DNA of 64,000 nt, taken from positions 186,001 to 250,000 of the forward strand of contig NZ_FOQH01000007.1 of NCBI RefSeq assembly GCF_900113695.1, read 5' to 3'. This stretch comes from Albimonas pacifica. GTDB lineage: Bacteria > Pseudomonadota > Alphaproteobacteria > Rhodobacterales > Rhodobacteraceae. The position numbers and the translations under genes were made by a program. Below, in pieces: positions 17,255-26,695 of the stretch (within the stretch, counting starts at the first letter, position 1; each line of letters opens with the position of its first letter). The notes below the pieces were generated by a model, which searched no databases, had not been told where the DNA came from, and was given only the letters and a program-made list of their open reading frames with translations.

Positions 17255-17282
17255 CTGTCCGTCGCGTCGGTCGCAGGGCGGC

Positions 17283-18578
17283 TCAGCGCCCGGCGACGTC
17301 CACGTAGTCGCGGAAGGCCGCGCCGGTGTAGAGCTGGCGGGGACGCCCGATCTTCGAGCTCTCCTCCATCATCTCCTTCCACTGCGAGATCCAGCCCACG
17401 GTCCGCGACAGCGCGAAGATCGGGGTGAACATCGAGGTCGGGAAGCCCATCGCCTCGAGGATGATGCCCGAGTAGAAGTCGACGTTCGGATAGAGCTTCT
17501 TCTCGACGAAGTACTCGTCCTCGAGCGCGATCTTCTCGAGCTCCTTGGCGACCGCCAGCGTCTCGTTGTTCTCGATCCCCAGAAGGCCCAGCACCTCGTC
17601 GGCGCTCTCCTTCATGACTTTCGCGCGGGGGTCGAAGTTCTTGTAGACGCGGTGCCCGAAGCCCATCAGGCGGAACGGATCGTTCTTGTCCTTGGCCTTC
17701 TTGATGTAGGTCGGGATCTGGTCGACCGTCCCGATCTCGCGCAGCATCTCCAGGCAGGCCTGGTTGGCGCCGCCGTGGGCCGGACCCCACAGGCAGGCGA
17801 CGCCGGCGGCGATGCAGGCGAAGGGGTTGGCCCCCGAGGAGCCCGCCAGGCGCACCGTCGAGGTCGAGGCGTTCTGCTCGTGATCGGCGTGCAGGGTGAA
17901 GATCCGGTCCATGGCCTTGGCCAGGATCGGGTCCACCTTGTACTCCTCCGCCGGGACCGAGAAGCACATGTGCAGGAAGTTCTCGGCGTAGTTCAGGTCG
18001 TTGCGCGGGTACACGAACGGCTGGCCGGCGGCGTACTTGAACGCCCAGGCGACGATCGTCGGCAGCTTGGCGATCAGGCGGATCGTCGCCACCTCGCGCT
18101 GCCAGGGATCGTTGATGTCGGTGGAGTCGTGGTAGAAGGCCGACATCGCGCCGACCACGCCGCAGACCACCGCCATCGGATGCGCGTCCCGGCGGAAGCC
18201 GGAGTAGAAGTTGCGCATCTGCTCATGGAGCATGGTGTGCTTGGTGACCCGGGTCTCGAAGTCGTCCATCTGCGCCTTGGTCGGCAGCTCTCCGTAGAGC
18301 AGCAGGTAGCAGACCTCGAGGTAATGGGACTTCTCGGCCAGCTGCTCGATCGGATAGCCGCGATACAGCAGCTCGCCCTTCTCGCCGTCGATGAAGGTGA
18401 TCTTCGATTCGCAGGACCCGGTCGAGGTGTAGCCCGGGTCGAAGGTGAACACGTCGGCCTTCGCGTAGAGCTTGCCGATGTCCACCACGTCCGGCCCCAG
18501 GGTGCCCGAGTAGACCGGGAACTCGTGGGTCTGCCCCTCGATGGTGAACGTGGCGGTCTTTCCGGTGTCCTTGGGCAA
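17283..18578 (-). CDS. gltA: Citrate synthase
   Basis: A 431-residue type II (hexameric, proteobacterial) citrate synthase. Motifs include [36 protein letters not shown], the [25 protein letters not shown] region with the catalytic His and the [17 protein letters not shown] block. It condenses oxaloacetate and acetyl-CoA at TCA-cycle entry. No ATG is close: the homologous N-terminus begins at [11 protein letters not shown], where TTG at 18578 has an AGGGAG ribosome-binding site at ideal distance, so I place the start there. gltX lies upstream on the same strand with 137 bases between. Confidence 0.95.
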   Translation of the reverse strand: MPKDTGKTATFTIEGQTHEFPVYSGTLGPDVVDIGKLYAKADVFTFDPGYTSTGSCESKITFIDGEKGELLYRGYPIEQLAEKSHYLEVCYLLLYGELPTKAQMDDFETRVTKHTMLHEQMRNFYSGFRRDAHPMAVVCGVVGAMSAFYHDSTDINDPWQREVATIRLIAKLPTIVAWAFKYAAGQPFVYPRNDLNYAENFLHMCFSVPAEEYKVDPILAKAMDRIFTLHADHEQNASTSTVRLAGSSGANPFACIAAGVACLWGPAHGGANQACLEMLREIGTVDQIPTYIKKAKDKNDPFRLMGFGHRVYKNFDPRAKVMKESADEVLGLLGIENNETLAVAKELEKIALEDEYFVEKKLYPNVDFYSGIILEAMGFPTSMFTPIFALSRTVGWISQWKEMMEESSKIGRPRQLYTGAAFRDYVDVAGR

Positions 18579-18715
18579 GATGCTCTCCCTTCGCTGGCGC
18601 GCGCTCGGATATCGGCGCGGCGCTTGGGTCATCGGCGGAGCGGAATGGATCCGCCCGTCGTCCAATCCGGCGGGCCAAGGCGCGGCCCGCCCGTCGCTAA
18701 CCGTCTCCGGATCTA

Positions 18716-20146
18716 TCAGCCGGCGGCGGCATCCTCCAGTCGCGCGAGGCACTCGTCGCGCCCCAGCGTCTCCATCACGTCGAAAACGCTGGGTGAAACG
18801 GCTCGCCCGGTCAGCGCGGCCCGCAGGGGCTGCGCCACTTTCCCGAGCTTCAAACCCTCTGTCTCGGCGAAATTCCTTGCCACGTCCTGAAGGACGTCGC
18901 TGGTCCAAGAGGTATTGTTCCGCAGATGCGAAGTCAATCGCGCCAGCATCGCCCGCGTGTCCTCGGACAGGAGCTTTTCGGCCTTCTCGTCGAACTCGAG
19001 CGGGCGCTCCGCGAAAATGTAATAGGCCAGATCGATCAGTTCGTTGATCGTCTTGGCCCGCTCCTTCAGGCCGGGCATCGCCTCAAGAAACGCCGCCGCC
19101 TTTTCGGGGCTGGGACGCGGCTTATGCTGCGCCGCAAGAAGATCTTCGGCCGCCTGCGCCAGCCGGGCGTCGGAGGCGGCGCGGATGTGCAGCCCGTTGA
19201 GGTGCTCCATCTTGGCGAAGTCGATGCGGGCCGCGGCCTTGTTGATCTGCGGCAGGTCGAACCAGGCGATCGCCTGCTCGGAGGTGAAGAACTCGTCGTC
19301 GCCATGCGCCCAGCCCAGCCGCGCGAGGTAGTTGCGCAGCGCCTCGGGCAGGTAGCCCATGTCGCGATAGGCCTCGATGCCCAGCGCCCCGTGGCGCTTC
19401 GACAGCTTCGCCCCGTCCGGCCCGTGGATCAGCGGGATGTGGGCGAAGACCGGAACCTCCCAGCCCAGGCCCTTGTAGATCAGCCCCTGCCGGGCGGCGT
19501 TGGTCAGGTGGTCGTCGCCGCGGATCACGTGGGTGACGCCCATGTCATGGTCGTCCACGACCACCGCCAGCATGTAGACCGGCGTCCCGTCCGAGCGCAG
19601 CAGGATCAGGTCGTCCATCTGCGACGCCTTCCAGGTGACCTTGCCCTGCACCGCGTCCTCGACCGAGACCTCGCCCTCCCGCGGCGCCTTCAGCCGGATC
19701 ACGTGGGGCTGGCTCAGGTCGCCGTCGTCGCGGTCGCGCCAGGGGGACTGGAACAGCGGCGGCCGCCCCTCGGCCTTGGCCTGCTCGCGCGCCGCGTCGA
19801 TCTCCTCCTTCGAGGACCAGCAGCGGTAGGCGGCGCCGGCCTCCAGCAGCTGCAGCGCGCATTCCCGGTGCCGCTCGGCCCGGTCGAACTGGGAGATCGC
19901 GTCGCCGTCCCAGTCCAGCCCCAGCCAGCGCAGCCCGTCGAGGATCGCCTGCGTCGCCTCGGGGGTCGAGCGCTCGCGGTCGGTGTCCTCGATGCGCAGC
20001 AGGAAGGTCCCGTCGCGGCCGCGGGCGTAGAGCCAGTTGAACAGCGCCGTGCGCGCGCCGCCGATGTGCAGGAAGCCGGTGGGCGAGGGCGCGAAGCGCG
20101 TCACCACCGGGCGGGCGGGCTTGGAGCGGGGAGTATCGGAGGTCAT
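18716..20146 (-). CDS. gltX: Glutamyl-tRNA synthetase
   Basis: A 476-residue class I synthetase. The HIGH-type motif is [13 protein letters not shown] near residue 26 and the KMSKS-type motif is KLSKRHG; the [13 protein letters not shown] block is diagnostic for GluRS/GlnRS. It charges tRNA-Glu, and, where GlnRS is lacking, also tRNA-Gln for amidation. The gltX-gltA-comEC neighbourhood is typical of Rhodobacterales. The ATG is preceded by GGAG. It is divergent from comEC. Confidence 0.97.
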   Translation of the reverse strand: MTSDTPRSKPARPVVTRFAPSPTGFLHIGGARTALFNWLYARGRDGTFLLRIEDTDRERSTPEATQAILDGLRWLGLDWDGDAISQFDRAERHRECALQLLEAGAAYRCWSSKEEIDAAREQAKAEGRPPLFQSPWRDRDDGDLSQPHVIRLKAPREGEVSVEDAVQGKVTWKASQMDDLILLRSDGTPVYMLAVVVDDHDMGVTHVIRGDDHLTNAARQGLIYKGLGWEVPVFAHIPLIHGPDGAKLSKRHGALGIEAYRDMGYLPEALRNYLARLGWAHGDDEFFTSEQAIAWFDLPQINKAAARIDFAKMEHLNGLHIRAASDARLAQAAEDLLAAQHKPRPSPEKAAAFLEAMPGLKERAKTINELIDLAYYIFAERPLEFDEKAEKLLSEDTRAMLARLTSHLRNNTSWTSDVLQDVARNFAETEGLKLGKVAQPLRAALTGRAVSPSVFDVMETLGRDECLARLEDAAAG

Positions 20147-20287
20147 GGGCCTTCACTGGGTCGGGTCGCGGGGTCGCTGCGCTGGGCGTCGGCCCGGGGT
20201 CGGGGCGCAGGGTCGCGAGGTTTTCGGCGTCGGCCGTGGGAGTCCCGCTGGCACGCGGTCCGAATTCGGCTAAAGTGCGGCGCTGTT

Positions 20288-22537
20288 ATGGCAATGCCCG
20301 ATGTCCCGCACAACCCGTCCGTCGCCCCCGCGCGGTGGAGCGCCGCGCCCCTGCGGCGCGCGGCCGACGCGTGGGCGGGGCTCGTCGAGCGCGAGCGGCG
20401 GCGCGCGCCGCTCTGGGCGCCGGCCTTCCTGGGGCTGGGCATCTGGATCTACTTCTCCCTCCTGGCCGAGCCCGACGGCTGGGCGGTCGCGGCCTGCGTG
20501 GCGCTGCCCGCGGCCATCGTGCCGATCCTGATGATGGGCCGCCGGATCCCCGGAACAACCGCCCTGCCCCCGATCGCCGCCGCCCTGCTGGTCGCGGTGG
20601 GGCTGGTGGCGGCGGGATTCGCCTCCGCCTCCCTGCGCGCGGGCGTCGTCGCAGCCCCGGTGCTGGCCGAGCGGATCGACGCGACCGTCCAGGGCCGGGT
20701 GGCGGAGATCACCCGCTCCCACACCGACCGGCGGCGGGTGGAGCTGCGCGACGTGGTGATCTACGGCCTCTCCCCCGGCGAGACGCCGAGGCGGGTGCGG
20801 GTGACGCTGCTCGAGGGCGCCTTCGCGCGCAAGGTCTCGCTCGGCGAGCGCATCGAGGTCTTCGCCCAGCTCGGGCCCCCCGAGGGCCCGGTCGAGCCCG
20901 GCGGCTTCGACTTCCGCCGCCATGCTTGGTTCGAGTCGCTGGGCGCCATCGGCTTCGCCCGCGGCCCGTTGGTCGCCGCCCATCCCGACGTGGTCGAGAC
21001 CGCCGCCCCCGATCCCTGGAGCCTCGCGCAGGTCGCCCTGGCGGTGGAGCGCCTCCGCGGCCGGCTGACCGACGGCATCCTCGCCGCCCTGCCCAACCGC
21101 GAGGGCGCCTTCGCCGCCGCCATCCTCACCGGCAGCCGGGAGGAGGTGCGCGGCGACGAGATGCAGGCGCTGCGCGATTCGAACCTCGCGCACCTGCTGG
21201 CGATCTCGGGCCTGCACATGGGGCTGCTCGCGGCCATCGCCTTCTGGAGCGCGCGCTTCCTGCTCGCCTGCTGGCCGTGGCTGGCGGTGCGCGTGCCCAC
21301 CAAGAAGGTCGCCGCCGGCGCGGCGCTGGCGGCGGCGGCGGGATACCTCGCGCTCTCGGGCGCTTCGGTCGCCACGCAGCGGGCCTTCGTGATGGCCGCC
21401 GCCGCGCTGATCGCGATCATGGTCGACCGCCCCGCCATCAGCCTGCGCGCGCTCGCCGCCGCCGCGGTGGCGATCCTGCTGATCCGGCCCGAGAGCCTGA
21501 TGGACGCGGGCTTCCAGATGTCCTTCGCCGCCACCGCCGCGCTGGTCGGCGCGTGGGAGTTCGCCCGCGACCGCCGCTGGCTGCGCCCCTCCCACGAGTC
21601 CGGCCGGGGCCGGCGCATCCTGCTGTGGGCGGGCGGGCTGCTGCTGACCTCGCTGGTCGCGGGCGCCGCAACCGCGCCCTTCGCGGCGGCGCATTTCAAC
21701 CGCATGACCACCTGGGGCCTGCCCGCCAACCTGCTGGCGGCGCCGGTCATGGCCTTCTGGGTGGCGCCGATGGGCGCGCTCTCGGCCGCGCTGGCGCCGC
21801 TGGGGCTGCACCAGTGGCCGCTGACCGCGATGGGCTGGGGGGTCGGCGTGATCCTCGACATCGCCCAGGTCTTCGCGGGCCTGCCGCTCGCCGTGCGCCC
21901 GGTCTCCTCGCCGCCGCCGGTCGCGCTGCCGCTGCTGGCGCTGGGCGGGTTGTGGCTGGTGATCTGGGCCTCCCGCCTGCGGCTCGCGGGCCTTGCGGCG
22001 ATGCTGGCCGCGGCGGCGATCTGGATCCCGGGGGGCGAGCGCCCGGAGCTGCTGATCGCCCCGCGCGCCGCCGCCATGGGGGTGCTGGGCGAGCAGGGCC
22101 GCGCCGTCGACCGCGCCCGCGGCGCCGGCTACGCCATCGAGACCTGGCTCGCCAACGACGGCGACCCGGTCGAGCAGGCCGTCGCCGCCGGCCGCCCGGG
22201 CATCGACCGCCAGCCCCGCCGGGCGGAGGCCGCGCTCGCCAACGGCTGGCGGGTGGTGTTGCTGGGCGGCATCGTCACCCCCGAGCGGCTGCAGGAGGAC
22301 TGCGCGGCCCGCACCGTGGTGCTCGCCTATTCCGCCCGCCCCGGCGCCGGCGCGCCCGGGCCCTGCGTGACGCTGGACGGGGACGCGCTGCGCGGCCTCG
22401 GCGCCGTCTCGATCGAACCCGACGACGGTCCCGAGGGCGGGCCGGATTCGGGGGGCGTGCGGATCCGCGGCTCGCTCTCCGACGCGCGCCTGCGGCTCTG
22501 GGGCCGCGCCGATCCGCAGCGCGATCCGGTCGACTGA
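20288..22537 (+). CDS. comEC: ComEC/Rec2 family competence channel protein
   Basis: A 749-residue polytopic membrane protein. An N-terminal membrane pair precedes the DUF4131-type soluble domain (about residues 135-240, including GEPI-like GERIEVFAQL and PGGFDFRRHAWFESLGAIG). The Competence domain follows with the signature LTGSREEV, LRDSNLAHLLAISGLHMGLLAAIAF and GASVATQRAFVMAA. The C-terminal 180 residues resemble the degenerate non-metallo-beta-lactamase end seen in alphaproteobacteria. ComEC passes single-stranded DNA across the inner membrane during natural transformation. Start may be this ATG or the one two codons later. Divergent from gltX; lexA, a frequent neighbour, is not here. Confidence 0.92.
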   Translation: MAMPDVPHNPSVAPARWSAAPLRRAADAWAGLVERERRRAPLWAPAFLGLGIWIYFSLLAEPDGWAVAACVALPAAIVPILMMGRRIPGTTALPPIAAALLVAVGLVAAGFASASLRAGVVAAPVLAERIDATVQGRVAEITRSHTDRRRVELRDVVIYGLSPGETPRRVRVTLLEGAFARKVSLGERIEVFAQLGPPEGPVEPGGFDFRRHAWFESLGAIGFARGPLVAAHPDVVETAAPDPWSLAQVALAVERLRGRLTDGILAALPNREGAFAAAILTGSREEVRGDEMQALRDSNLAHLLAISGLHMGLLAAIAFWSARFLLACWPWLAVRVPTKKVAAGAALAAAAGYLALSGASVATQRAFVMAAAALIAIMVDRPAISLRALAAAAVAILLIRPESLMDAGFQMSFAATAALVGAWEFARDRRWLRPSHESGRGRRILLWAGGLLLTSLVAGAATAPFAAAHFNRMTTWGLPANLLAAPVMAFWVAPMGALSAALAPLGLHQWPLTAMGWGVGVILDIAQVFAGLPLAVRPVSSPPPVALPLLALGGLWLVIWASRLRLAGLAAMLAAAAIWIPGGERPELLIAPRAAAMGVLGEQGRAVDRARGAGYAIETWLANDGDPVEQAVAAGRPGIDRQPRRAEAALANGWRVVLLGGIVTPERLQEDCAARTVVLAYSARPGAGAPGPCVTLDGDALRGLGAVSIEPDDGPEGGPDSGGVRIRGSLSDARLRLWGRADPQRDPVD

Positions 22538-22625
22538 GGCCCCCGACCCGGCCGCTCTTGCCGCTCGGGCCCCCGGCGCATAGGGTGCGGCCTCGAAATC
22601 TCAGGGCAGCAAGGGCGTGCGCGGC

Positions 22626-23501
22626 ATGGCGATCAAATCGGTCGGCGTCATCGGGGCGGGGCAGATGGGCAACGGCATCGCCCACGTGTTCGCGCTGGCG
22701 GGCTACGACGTCTTTCTCAACGACATCGACGAGGCCCGGATCGACAAGGCGCTCGGCCAGATCGAGAAGAACCTCGACCGCCAGATCGGCCGAGGCGCGA
22801 TCACCGAGGCCGACAAGGCCGACGCCCTGGGCCGCATCGCCAAGACCACCGACCTGGTTCCCGTGGCCCAGGCCGACCTGGTGATCGAGGCGGCGACCGA
22901 GAACGAGAAGATCAAGAACCAGATCTTCGCCTCCCTCGCGCCGCATCTGGGCGAGCGGACGATCCTGACCTCGAACACCTCCTCGATCTCGATCACGCGC
23001 CTCGCCTCCCAGACCGACCGGCCCGAGCGGTTCATGGGCTTCCACTTCATGAACCCCGTCCCGGTGATGGAGCTGGTGGAGCTGATCCGCGGCATCGCCA
23101 CCGACCAAGCGACGTTCGAGGAGCTCAAGCAGGTGGTCGCCTCGCTGGGCAAGACCGCGGCGAGCGCCGAGGATTTCCCCGCCTTCATCGTCAACCGCAT
23201 CCTGCTGCCGATGATCAACGAGGCGGTCTACACCCTCTACGAGGGCGTCGGCACGGTCGAGAGCATCGACAAGGCCATGCGGCTGGGCGCGAACCACCCG
23301 ATGGGGCCGCTGCAGCTGGCGGACTTCATCGGGCTCGACGTGTGCCTCGCGATCATGAACGTGCTGCACGACGGGCTGGCGGACACCAAGTACCGCCCCT
23401 GCCCGCTGCTGGTGAAATACGTCGAGGCCGGCTGGCTGGGCCGCAAATCCGGCCGCGGCTTCTACGACTACCGCGGCGAGGCGCCGGTCCCCACCCGCTG
23501 A
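22626..23501 (+). CDS. 3-hydroxybutyryl-CoA dehydrogenase
   Basis: A 291-residue protein. The N-terminal Rossmann fold shows GVIGAGQMGNGIAHVFALAGYDV. Next come the catalytic elements SNTSSISITRLA, the HxxxP-type GFHFMNPVPVMELVELI, and the C-terminal dimerisation domain with NRILLPMINEAVYTLYEGV and GANHPMGPLQLADFIGLD. It interconverts acetoacetyl-CoA and 3-hydroxybutyryl-CoA (PHB or butanoate metabolism). I prefer ATG 22626 because the domain begins at once; GTG 22617 is possible. Downstream lies a hairpin and then the YceI cassette. Confidence 0.95.
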   Translation: MAIKSVGVIGAGQMGNGIAHVFALAGYDVFLNDIDEARIDKALGQIEKNLDRQIGRGAITEADKADALGRIAKTTDLVPVAQADLVIEAATENEKIKNQIFASLAPHLGERTILTSNTSSISITRLASQTDRPERFMGFHFMNPVPVMELVELIRGIATDQATFEELKQVVASLGKTAASAEDFPAFIVNRILLPMINEAVYTLYEGVGTVESIDKAMRLGANHPMGPLQLADFIGLDVCLAIMNVLHDGLADTKYRPCPLLVKYVEAGWLGRKSGRGFYDYRGEAPVPTR

Positions 23502-23526
23502 GGCGGTCGATTGTGCACCCGCGAGA

Positions 23527-23549
23527 CGGCCGGCGCCCCGCGCCGGCCG
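23527..23549 (+). terminator. Hairpin after the dehydrogenase gene
   Basis: A perfect 9-bp stem (CGGCCGGCG with CGCCGGCCG) and 5-base loop, 26 bases after the stop codon. No T tract. Confidence 0.5.
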
Positions 23550-23625
23550 GGCGCCTCCGGGGCCACTCGAGCCCGCCGCGAGGGGCCGGGCGCGGGGCCT
23601 CCGCCGGCAAAACCTGATGCGGCAA

Positions 23626-23641
23626 GGACTTGGCCAAGTCC
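23626..23641. promoter_or_regulatory. 16-bp perfect palindrome before the first YceI cassette
   Basis: GGACTTGGCCAAGTCC is a perfect dyad with no spacer, 130 bases before the first yceI-like ATG. It is a candidate operator. It does not share sequence with the palindrome before the second cassette, so common control cannot be claimed. Confidence 0.4.
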
Positions 23642-23770
23642 GCGCACGATCCGCACACGCAATCGTCAATGCCGATTCCGGAAACAATTGGTGCGGGCCT
23701 GAACGGCTTTTCTCCCGGAACGAGCGATGCGAAGTATGCCGCAACGCAACCTGACCCCGGAGACACGACC

Positions 23771-24358
23771 ATGCGCCTCCCCCTCGCCTTCGCCCCCGCC
23801 TTCGGCCTCGCCGCCGGTCTCCTCGCCGCGCTGCCCGCGGCCGCCGAGCCCTACGCGATGGACCGCTCCCACGCTGCGGTGATCTTCTCGGTCGACCACG
23901 TCGGCTTCTCGGTGATCCACGGCCGCTTCAACGACTTCTCGGCCGACATCGACTACGATCCCGAGAACCTGGCCGGCTCGAGCGTGAGCTTCACCCTGCA
24001 GGCCGGCTCGATCGACACCGGCTGGGACGCCCGCGACCAGCACATCAAGTCGGGCGACATGCTCGACGTCGAGAACCACCCCGAGATCACTTTCGTCTCG
24101 AAATCGGTCGAGGTGATCTCCGACACGCAGGCCAAGGTCACCGGCGAGGTGACCATCAAGGGCGTGACCAACGAGGAGACCTTCGACGTCACCCTCAACA
24201 AGACCGGCCCCTCGCCGCTGGACCCCGACGTGACCGTGGTCGGCTTCACCATCGAGGGCGAGCTGGACCGCACCGCCTACGGCGTGGACTATTTCGCCCC
24301 GGCCGTCGCCGCGACGATGCCGGTGCGCATCGACCTGGAGGCCTCGCCCGCGAAGTGA
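23771..24358 (+). CDS. YceI family periplasmic protein (copy A1)
   Basis: A 195-residue precursor with a signal peptide ending in PAAAE. The mature YceI lipocalin-like barrel starts with YAMDRSHAAVIFSVDHVGFSVIHGRF and contains GDMLDVENHPEITFVS and VTIKGVTNEETFDV. YceI-like proteins bind polyisoprenoid lipids (TT1927b) and are often encoded with cytochrome b561. It is the first gene of a three-gene set (A1, b561, B1) and is more like copy A2 at 26017 than like its neighbour B1: both A forms end in FAPAVA-T-M-R. Confidence 0.92.
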   Translation: MRLPLAFAPAFGLAAGLLAALPAAAEPYAMDRSHAAVIFSVDHVGFSVIHGRFNDFSADIDYDPENLAGSSVSFTLQAGSIDTGWDARDQHIKSGDMLDVENHPEITFVSKSVEVISDTQAKVTGEVTIKGVTNEETFDVTLNKTGPSPLDPDVTVVGFTIEGELDRTAYGVDYFAPAVAATMPVRIDLEASPAK

Positions 24359-24447
24359 TCGCGCGAGGTTCGGGCGGGCCTGCGGGCCCGTCCGCCCCCC
24401 CTTTCCCGCCGCCCCGAGGGCGACGGCCGCCTGTCGAGGACCTGGCA

Positions 24448-25023
24448 ATGCCGCTTCGCAACGACATCCGCGCCTGGGGCTGGCCCGCCCGGCTTCTGCA
24501 CTGGGCGAGCGCGGGCGTGATCCTGTTCCTGCTGGGACTGGGCTTCTACATGACCCAGTGGATCACCGACATGTACGCCCAGTTCGACCTGATCCAGGTC
24601 CACAAGAGCTGGGGCTTCGTGGCCTTCGCCCTCGTCCTGCTGCGCCTGGTCTGGCGCGCGACCCATCCCGCGCCGCCGCCGGTTCCCGGCACGCCCGCCT
24701 GGCAGCGGCTCGCCTCGGAGGGCGCGCACTGGGCGCTGTATGTGCTGATGGTGGCGATGCCGCTCTCGGGCTGGCTGATGGCCTCGGCCTCCTCGCTGCA
24801 GGACAGCTACGGGATCAAGAACATGGTCTTCGGCCTGTTCGCCCTGCCCGACCCGTTCCAGCCCGGCGACCGGGGGCTGGAGAAGATCTTCGGCGCGGTG
24901 CACTTCTACTGCGCCTGGGCGATGATCGCGATCCTGCTGGCCCATGCCGGCGCGGCGATCCAGCACCACTTCGTCAAGCGCGACGAGGTGCTGCGCCGGA
25001 TGACCTGGCCGCGCCGCGGCTGA
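24448..25023 (+). CDS. Cytochrome b561 family protein (copy 1)
   Basis: A 191-residue integral membrane protein with four helices. Histidines that could ligate two b hemes are in RLLHWAS (H18), QVHKSWGF, EGAHWALY and AVHFYCAW/LLAHAG. This is the prokaryotic b561 pattern (CybB, superoxide:ubiquinone oxidoreductase in E. coli). Flanked by two yceI-like genes, it probably moves electrons between quinone and a periplasmic partner; YceI may supply a bound isoprenoid quinone, which is inference from recurrent linkage. Closely similar to copy 2 at 26696. Confidence 0.9.
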   Translation: MPLRNDIRAWGWPARLLHWASAGVILFLLGLGFYMTQWITDMYAQFDLIQVHKSWGFVAFALVLLRLVWRATHPAPPPVPGTPAWQRLASEGAHWALYVLMVAMPLSGWLMASASSLQDSYGIKNMVFGLFALPDPFQPGDRGLEKIFGAVHFYCAWAMIAILLAHAGAAIQHHFVKRDEVLRRMTWPRRG

Positions 25024-25031
25024 GCCCGAGC

Positions 25032-25055
25032 GCGCCGGCCCCGCGCGGCCGGCGC
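25032..25055. terminator. Hairpin between b561 copy 1 and YceI copy B1
   Basis: A perfect 9-bp stem (GCGCCGGCC with GGCCGGCGC), 6-base loop, starting 9 bases after the b561 stop. It has no T tract and may act as an intercistronic attenuator or terminator. In the second cassette the two genes overlap instead, so the element is specific to this copy. Confidence 0.45.
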
Positions 25056-25185
25056 CGCCGTCCCTCCCCGACGCCCCGCCCCCCGCTCCAGATCACGCCG
25101 TGCTCACGCGATTCCGGCTGGACGCGGGGCGCGGGTTTGACGAGTCTGTGCGCCGCACCGTCGCGCGGAGAGGGAGATTGCGCGC

Positions 25186-25812
25186 ATGCGCCCTGACGCC
25201 CCCAACACCCCGGTCCGGTCCGCGCGCTCGGCCGCGCGGGCGCTGGCCCTGCTCGCCGCCCTGGGCGGGAGCCTCGCCTGGGCCGCGCCCGCCGCGGCCT
25301 ATCGGTGGGAGATGGACCGCTCCCACAGCCAGGTGAAGTTCGCGGTCGACCACCTGGGCTACTCGCTGGTCCACGGCTGGTTCCGCGAGTTCGACGCCGA
25401 CATCGACCTCGACCCCGACGCGGTCGAGCGCGCCAGCGTCAGCTTCCGCATCCGCGCCGACAGCGTCGACACCAACTGGGAGGGACGCGACCGCTACCTG
25501 CGCGGCCCCGACTTCCTCGACGCCGAGGCGCATCCGGTGATCTCCTTCGTCTCGACGCGGGTGCGGCTGGTCTCGGCCGAGGTCGCCGACATCACCGGCG
25601 ACCTGACGATCAACGGCGTCACCCGCAGCGAGACCCTGCGCGCGGCGCTGAACAAGTACGGCCCCTCGGCGCTGGCCGGCGGCGAGGTGGTGGCCGGCTT
25701 CACCATTTCCGGCGAGATCGACCGCACCGCCTATGGCGTCAGCTTCGCCGCCCCCCATGTCGGCAAGGACGTCGAGATCCGCGTCGACCTCGAGATCAGC
25801 CCCCGACCCTGA
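25186..25812 (+). CDS. YceI family periplasmic protein (copy B1)
   Basis: A 208-residue precursor with a long signal region (ALALLAALGGSLAWAAPAAA). The barrel begins WEMDRSHSQVKFAVDHLGYSLVHGWFREF and ends SFAAPHVGKDVEIRVDL. A residue-by-residue comparison with copy B2 (27259) gives about 25 differences in about 167 aligned positions, so the two are recent duplicates, while similarity to the A copies is lower. [13 protein letters not shown] precedes the ATG. Unlike B2 it is separated from its b561 gene by 162 bases. Confidence 0.92.
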   Translation: MRPDAPNTPVRSARSAARALALLAALGGSLAWAAPAAAYRWEMDRSHSQVKFAVDHLGYSLVHGWFREFDADIDLDPDAVERASVSFRIRADSVDTNWEGRDRYLRGPDFLDAEAHPVISFVSTRVRLVSAEVADITGDLTINGVTRSETLRAALNKYGPSALAGGEVVAGFTISGEIDRTAYGVSFAAPHVGKDVEIRVDLEISPRP

Positions 25813-25843
25813 CGCCGGGCCCGATCCGGCGACGGCCCCCGGC

Positions 25844-25883
25844 CGCCGCGCGCGAGTTGACAGCTGTCAACTCGCGCGCGGCG
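25844..25883. promoter_or_regulatory. Perfect 40-bp palindrome between the two cassettes
   Basis: Twenty bases on each side of 25863/25864 are exact reverse complements with no spacer; the core is TTGACAGCTGTCAA and the outer part is alternating CG. It starts 32 bases after the stop of copy B1 and ends 133 bases before the ATG of copy A2. It could be the operator of a dimeric regulator of the second cassette, or a terminator of the first (a hairpin of up to 18 bp, without T tract). The AT-containing core in otherwise GC-only flanks favours an operator. Confidence 0.6.
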
Positions 25884-26016
25884 CGTTTGATCACGGTTTC
25901 GTGAACGCCGGGCCCGCTCCCTTCTCCTGCCCCGGCGGAACCAACGCTCAGAACCCGGGCGCCGGAGGGCGCCGCCCTCGACGGCCGCCCGGGACCGCCT
26001 TGCAGGAGATCCCAAG

Positions 26017-26613
26017 ATGCGTTCGATCCGCTCCTTCCTGTCCGCGGCCGCGCTCGCCTCCCCGGCGGTCCTGGCCTCCGACCTGCCCGCCGCCGCCGAG
26101 CCCTGGATCATGGACCGCGAGAAGACCGCGGTGACCTTCTCGCTCGAGCACATCGGCTTCTCGCTGGTCGAGGGGCGGTTCCGCGACTTCGACGCGGCCA
26201 TCGACTTCGACCCGGTGGCGCAGACCGCCTCCTCGGTCAGCTTCAGCATCGCCGCGAAGTCGATCGACACCGACTGGGGCGCGCGGGACGACTTCATCCG
26301 CGGCGACGACATGCTCGACGTCGAGGCGCATCCGCGGATCACCTTCGTCTCCTCCGACGTGCGGATGCTGTCGGACACCGAGGCGACGGTCACCGGCCTC
26401 GTCACCATCAAGGGCGTCAGCCGGGAGGAGACCTTCGACGTGGTCCTCAACGGCATGAGCCCCTCGACCGAGGACCCCGGCGTCACGCTCGCCGCCTTCA
26501 CCGTGACCGGGGAGGTCGACCGCTCCGACTACGGGGTCAGCGCCTTCGCGCCGGCGGTGGCGACCACCATGGCGCTGCGGGTGGACATCGCGGCCCGTTC
26601 CCCCGGCCGCTGA
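26017..26613 (+). CDS. YceI family periplasmic protein (copy A2)
   Basis: A 198-residue precursor; signal peptide ends in PAAAE as in copy A1. The barrel starts WIMDREKTAVTFSLEHIGFSLVEGRFRDF and shares GDDMLDVEAHPRITFVSSDVRML and VTIKGVSREETFDVVLN with A1. Note DREKTA in place of the DRSHS/A found in the other three copies, which changes the conserved Ser-His after the first strand. It starts the second YceI-b561-YceI set, downstream of the 40-bp palindrome. Confidence 0.92.
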   Translation: MRSIRSFLSAAALASPAVLASDLPAAAEPWIMDREKTAVTFSLEHIGFSLVEGRFRDFDAAIDFDPVAQTASSVSFSIAAKSIDTDWGARDDFIRGDDMLDVEAHPRITFVSSDVRMLSDTEATVTGLVTIKGVSREETFDVVLNGMSPSTEDPGVTLAAFTVTGEVDRSDYGVSAFAPAVATTMALRVDIAARSPGR

Positions 26614-26695
26614 TCCGCCCGCGGCGTCGCCCGCGCGTCCGGCCCCCCACGGACGCGCGGGCCTTTTCCGCCTTCCCCCGCACCCGGAGCCCGAG

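Larger units (their letters stand above)
16722..17282. other. Gene-less convergent gap (561 bp)
   Basis: No credible ORF. It contains the hairpin at 16771-16793, the 145-bp inverted repeat at 16856-17000, a stretch of very GC-rich short palindromes at about 17040-17200, and the gltA terminator at 17230-17254. Confidence 0.7.

Noticed and set aside
18926-20286. Long plus-strand extension upstream of comEC
   Set aside because: It is antisense to gltX; ComEC similarity begins only after the ATG at 20288, and the upstream part is low-complexity Arg/Pro/Gly.
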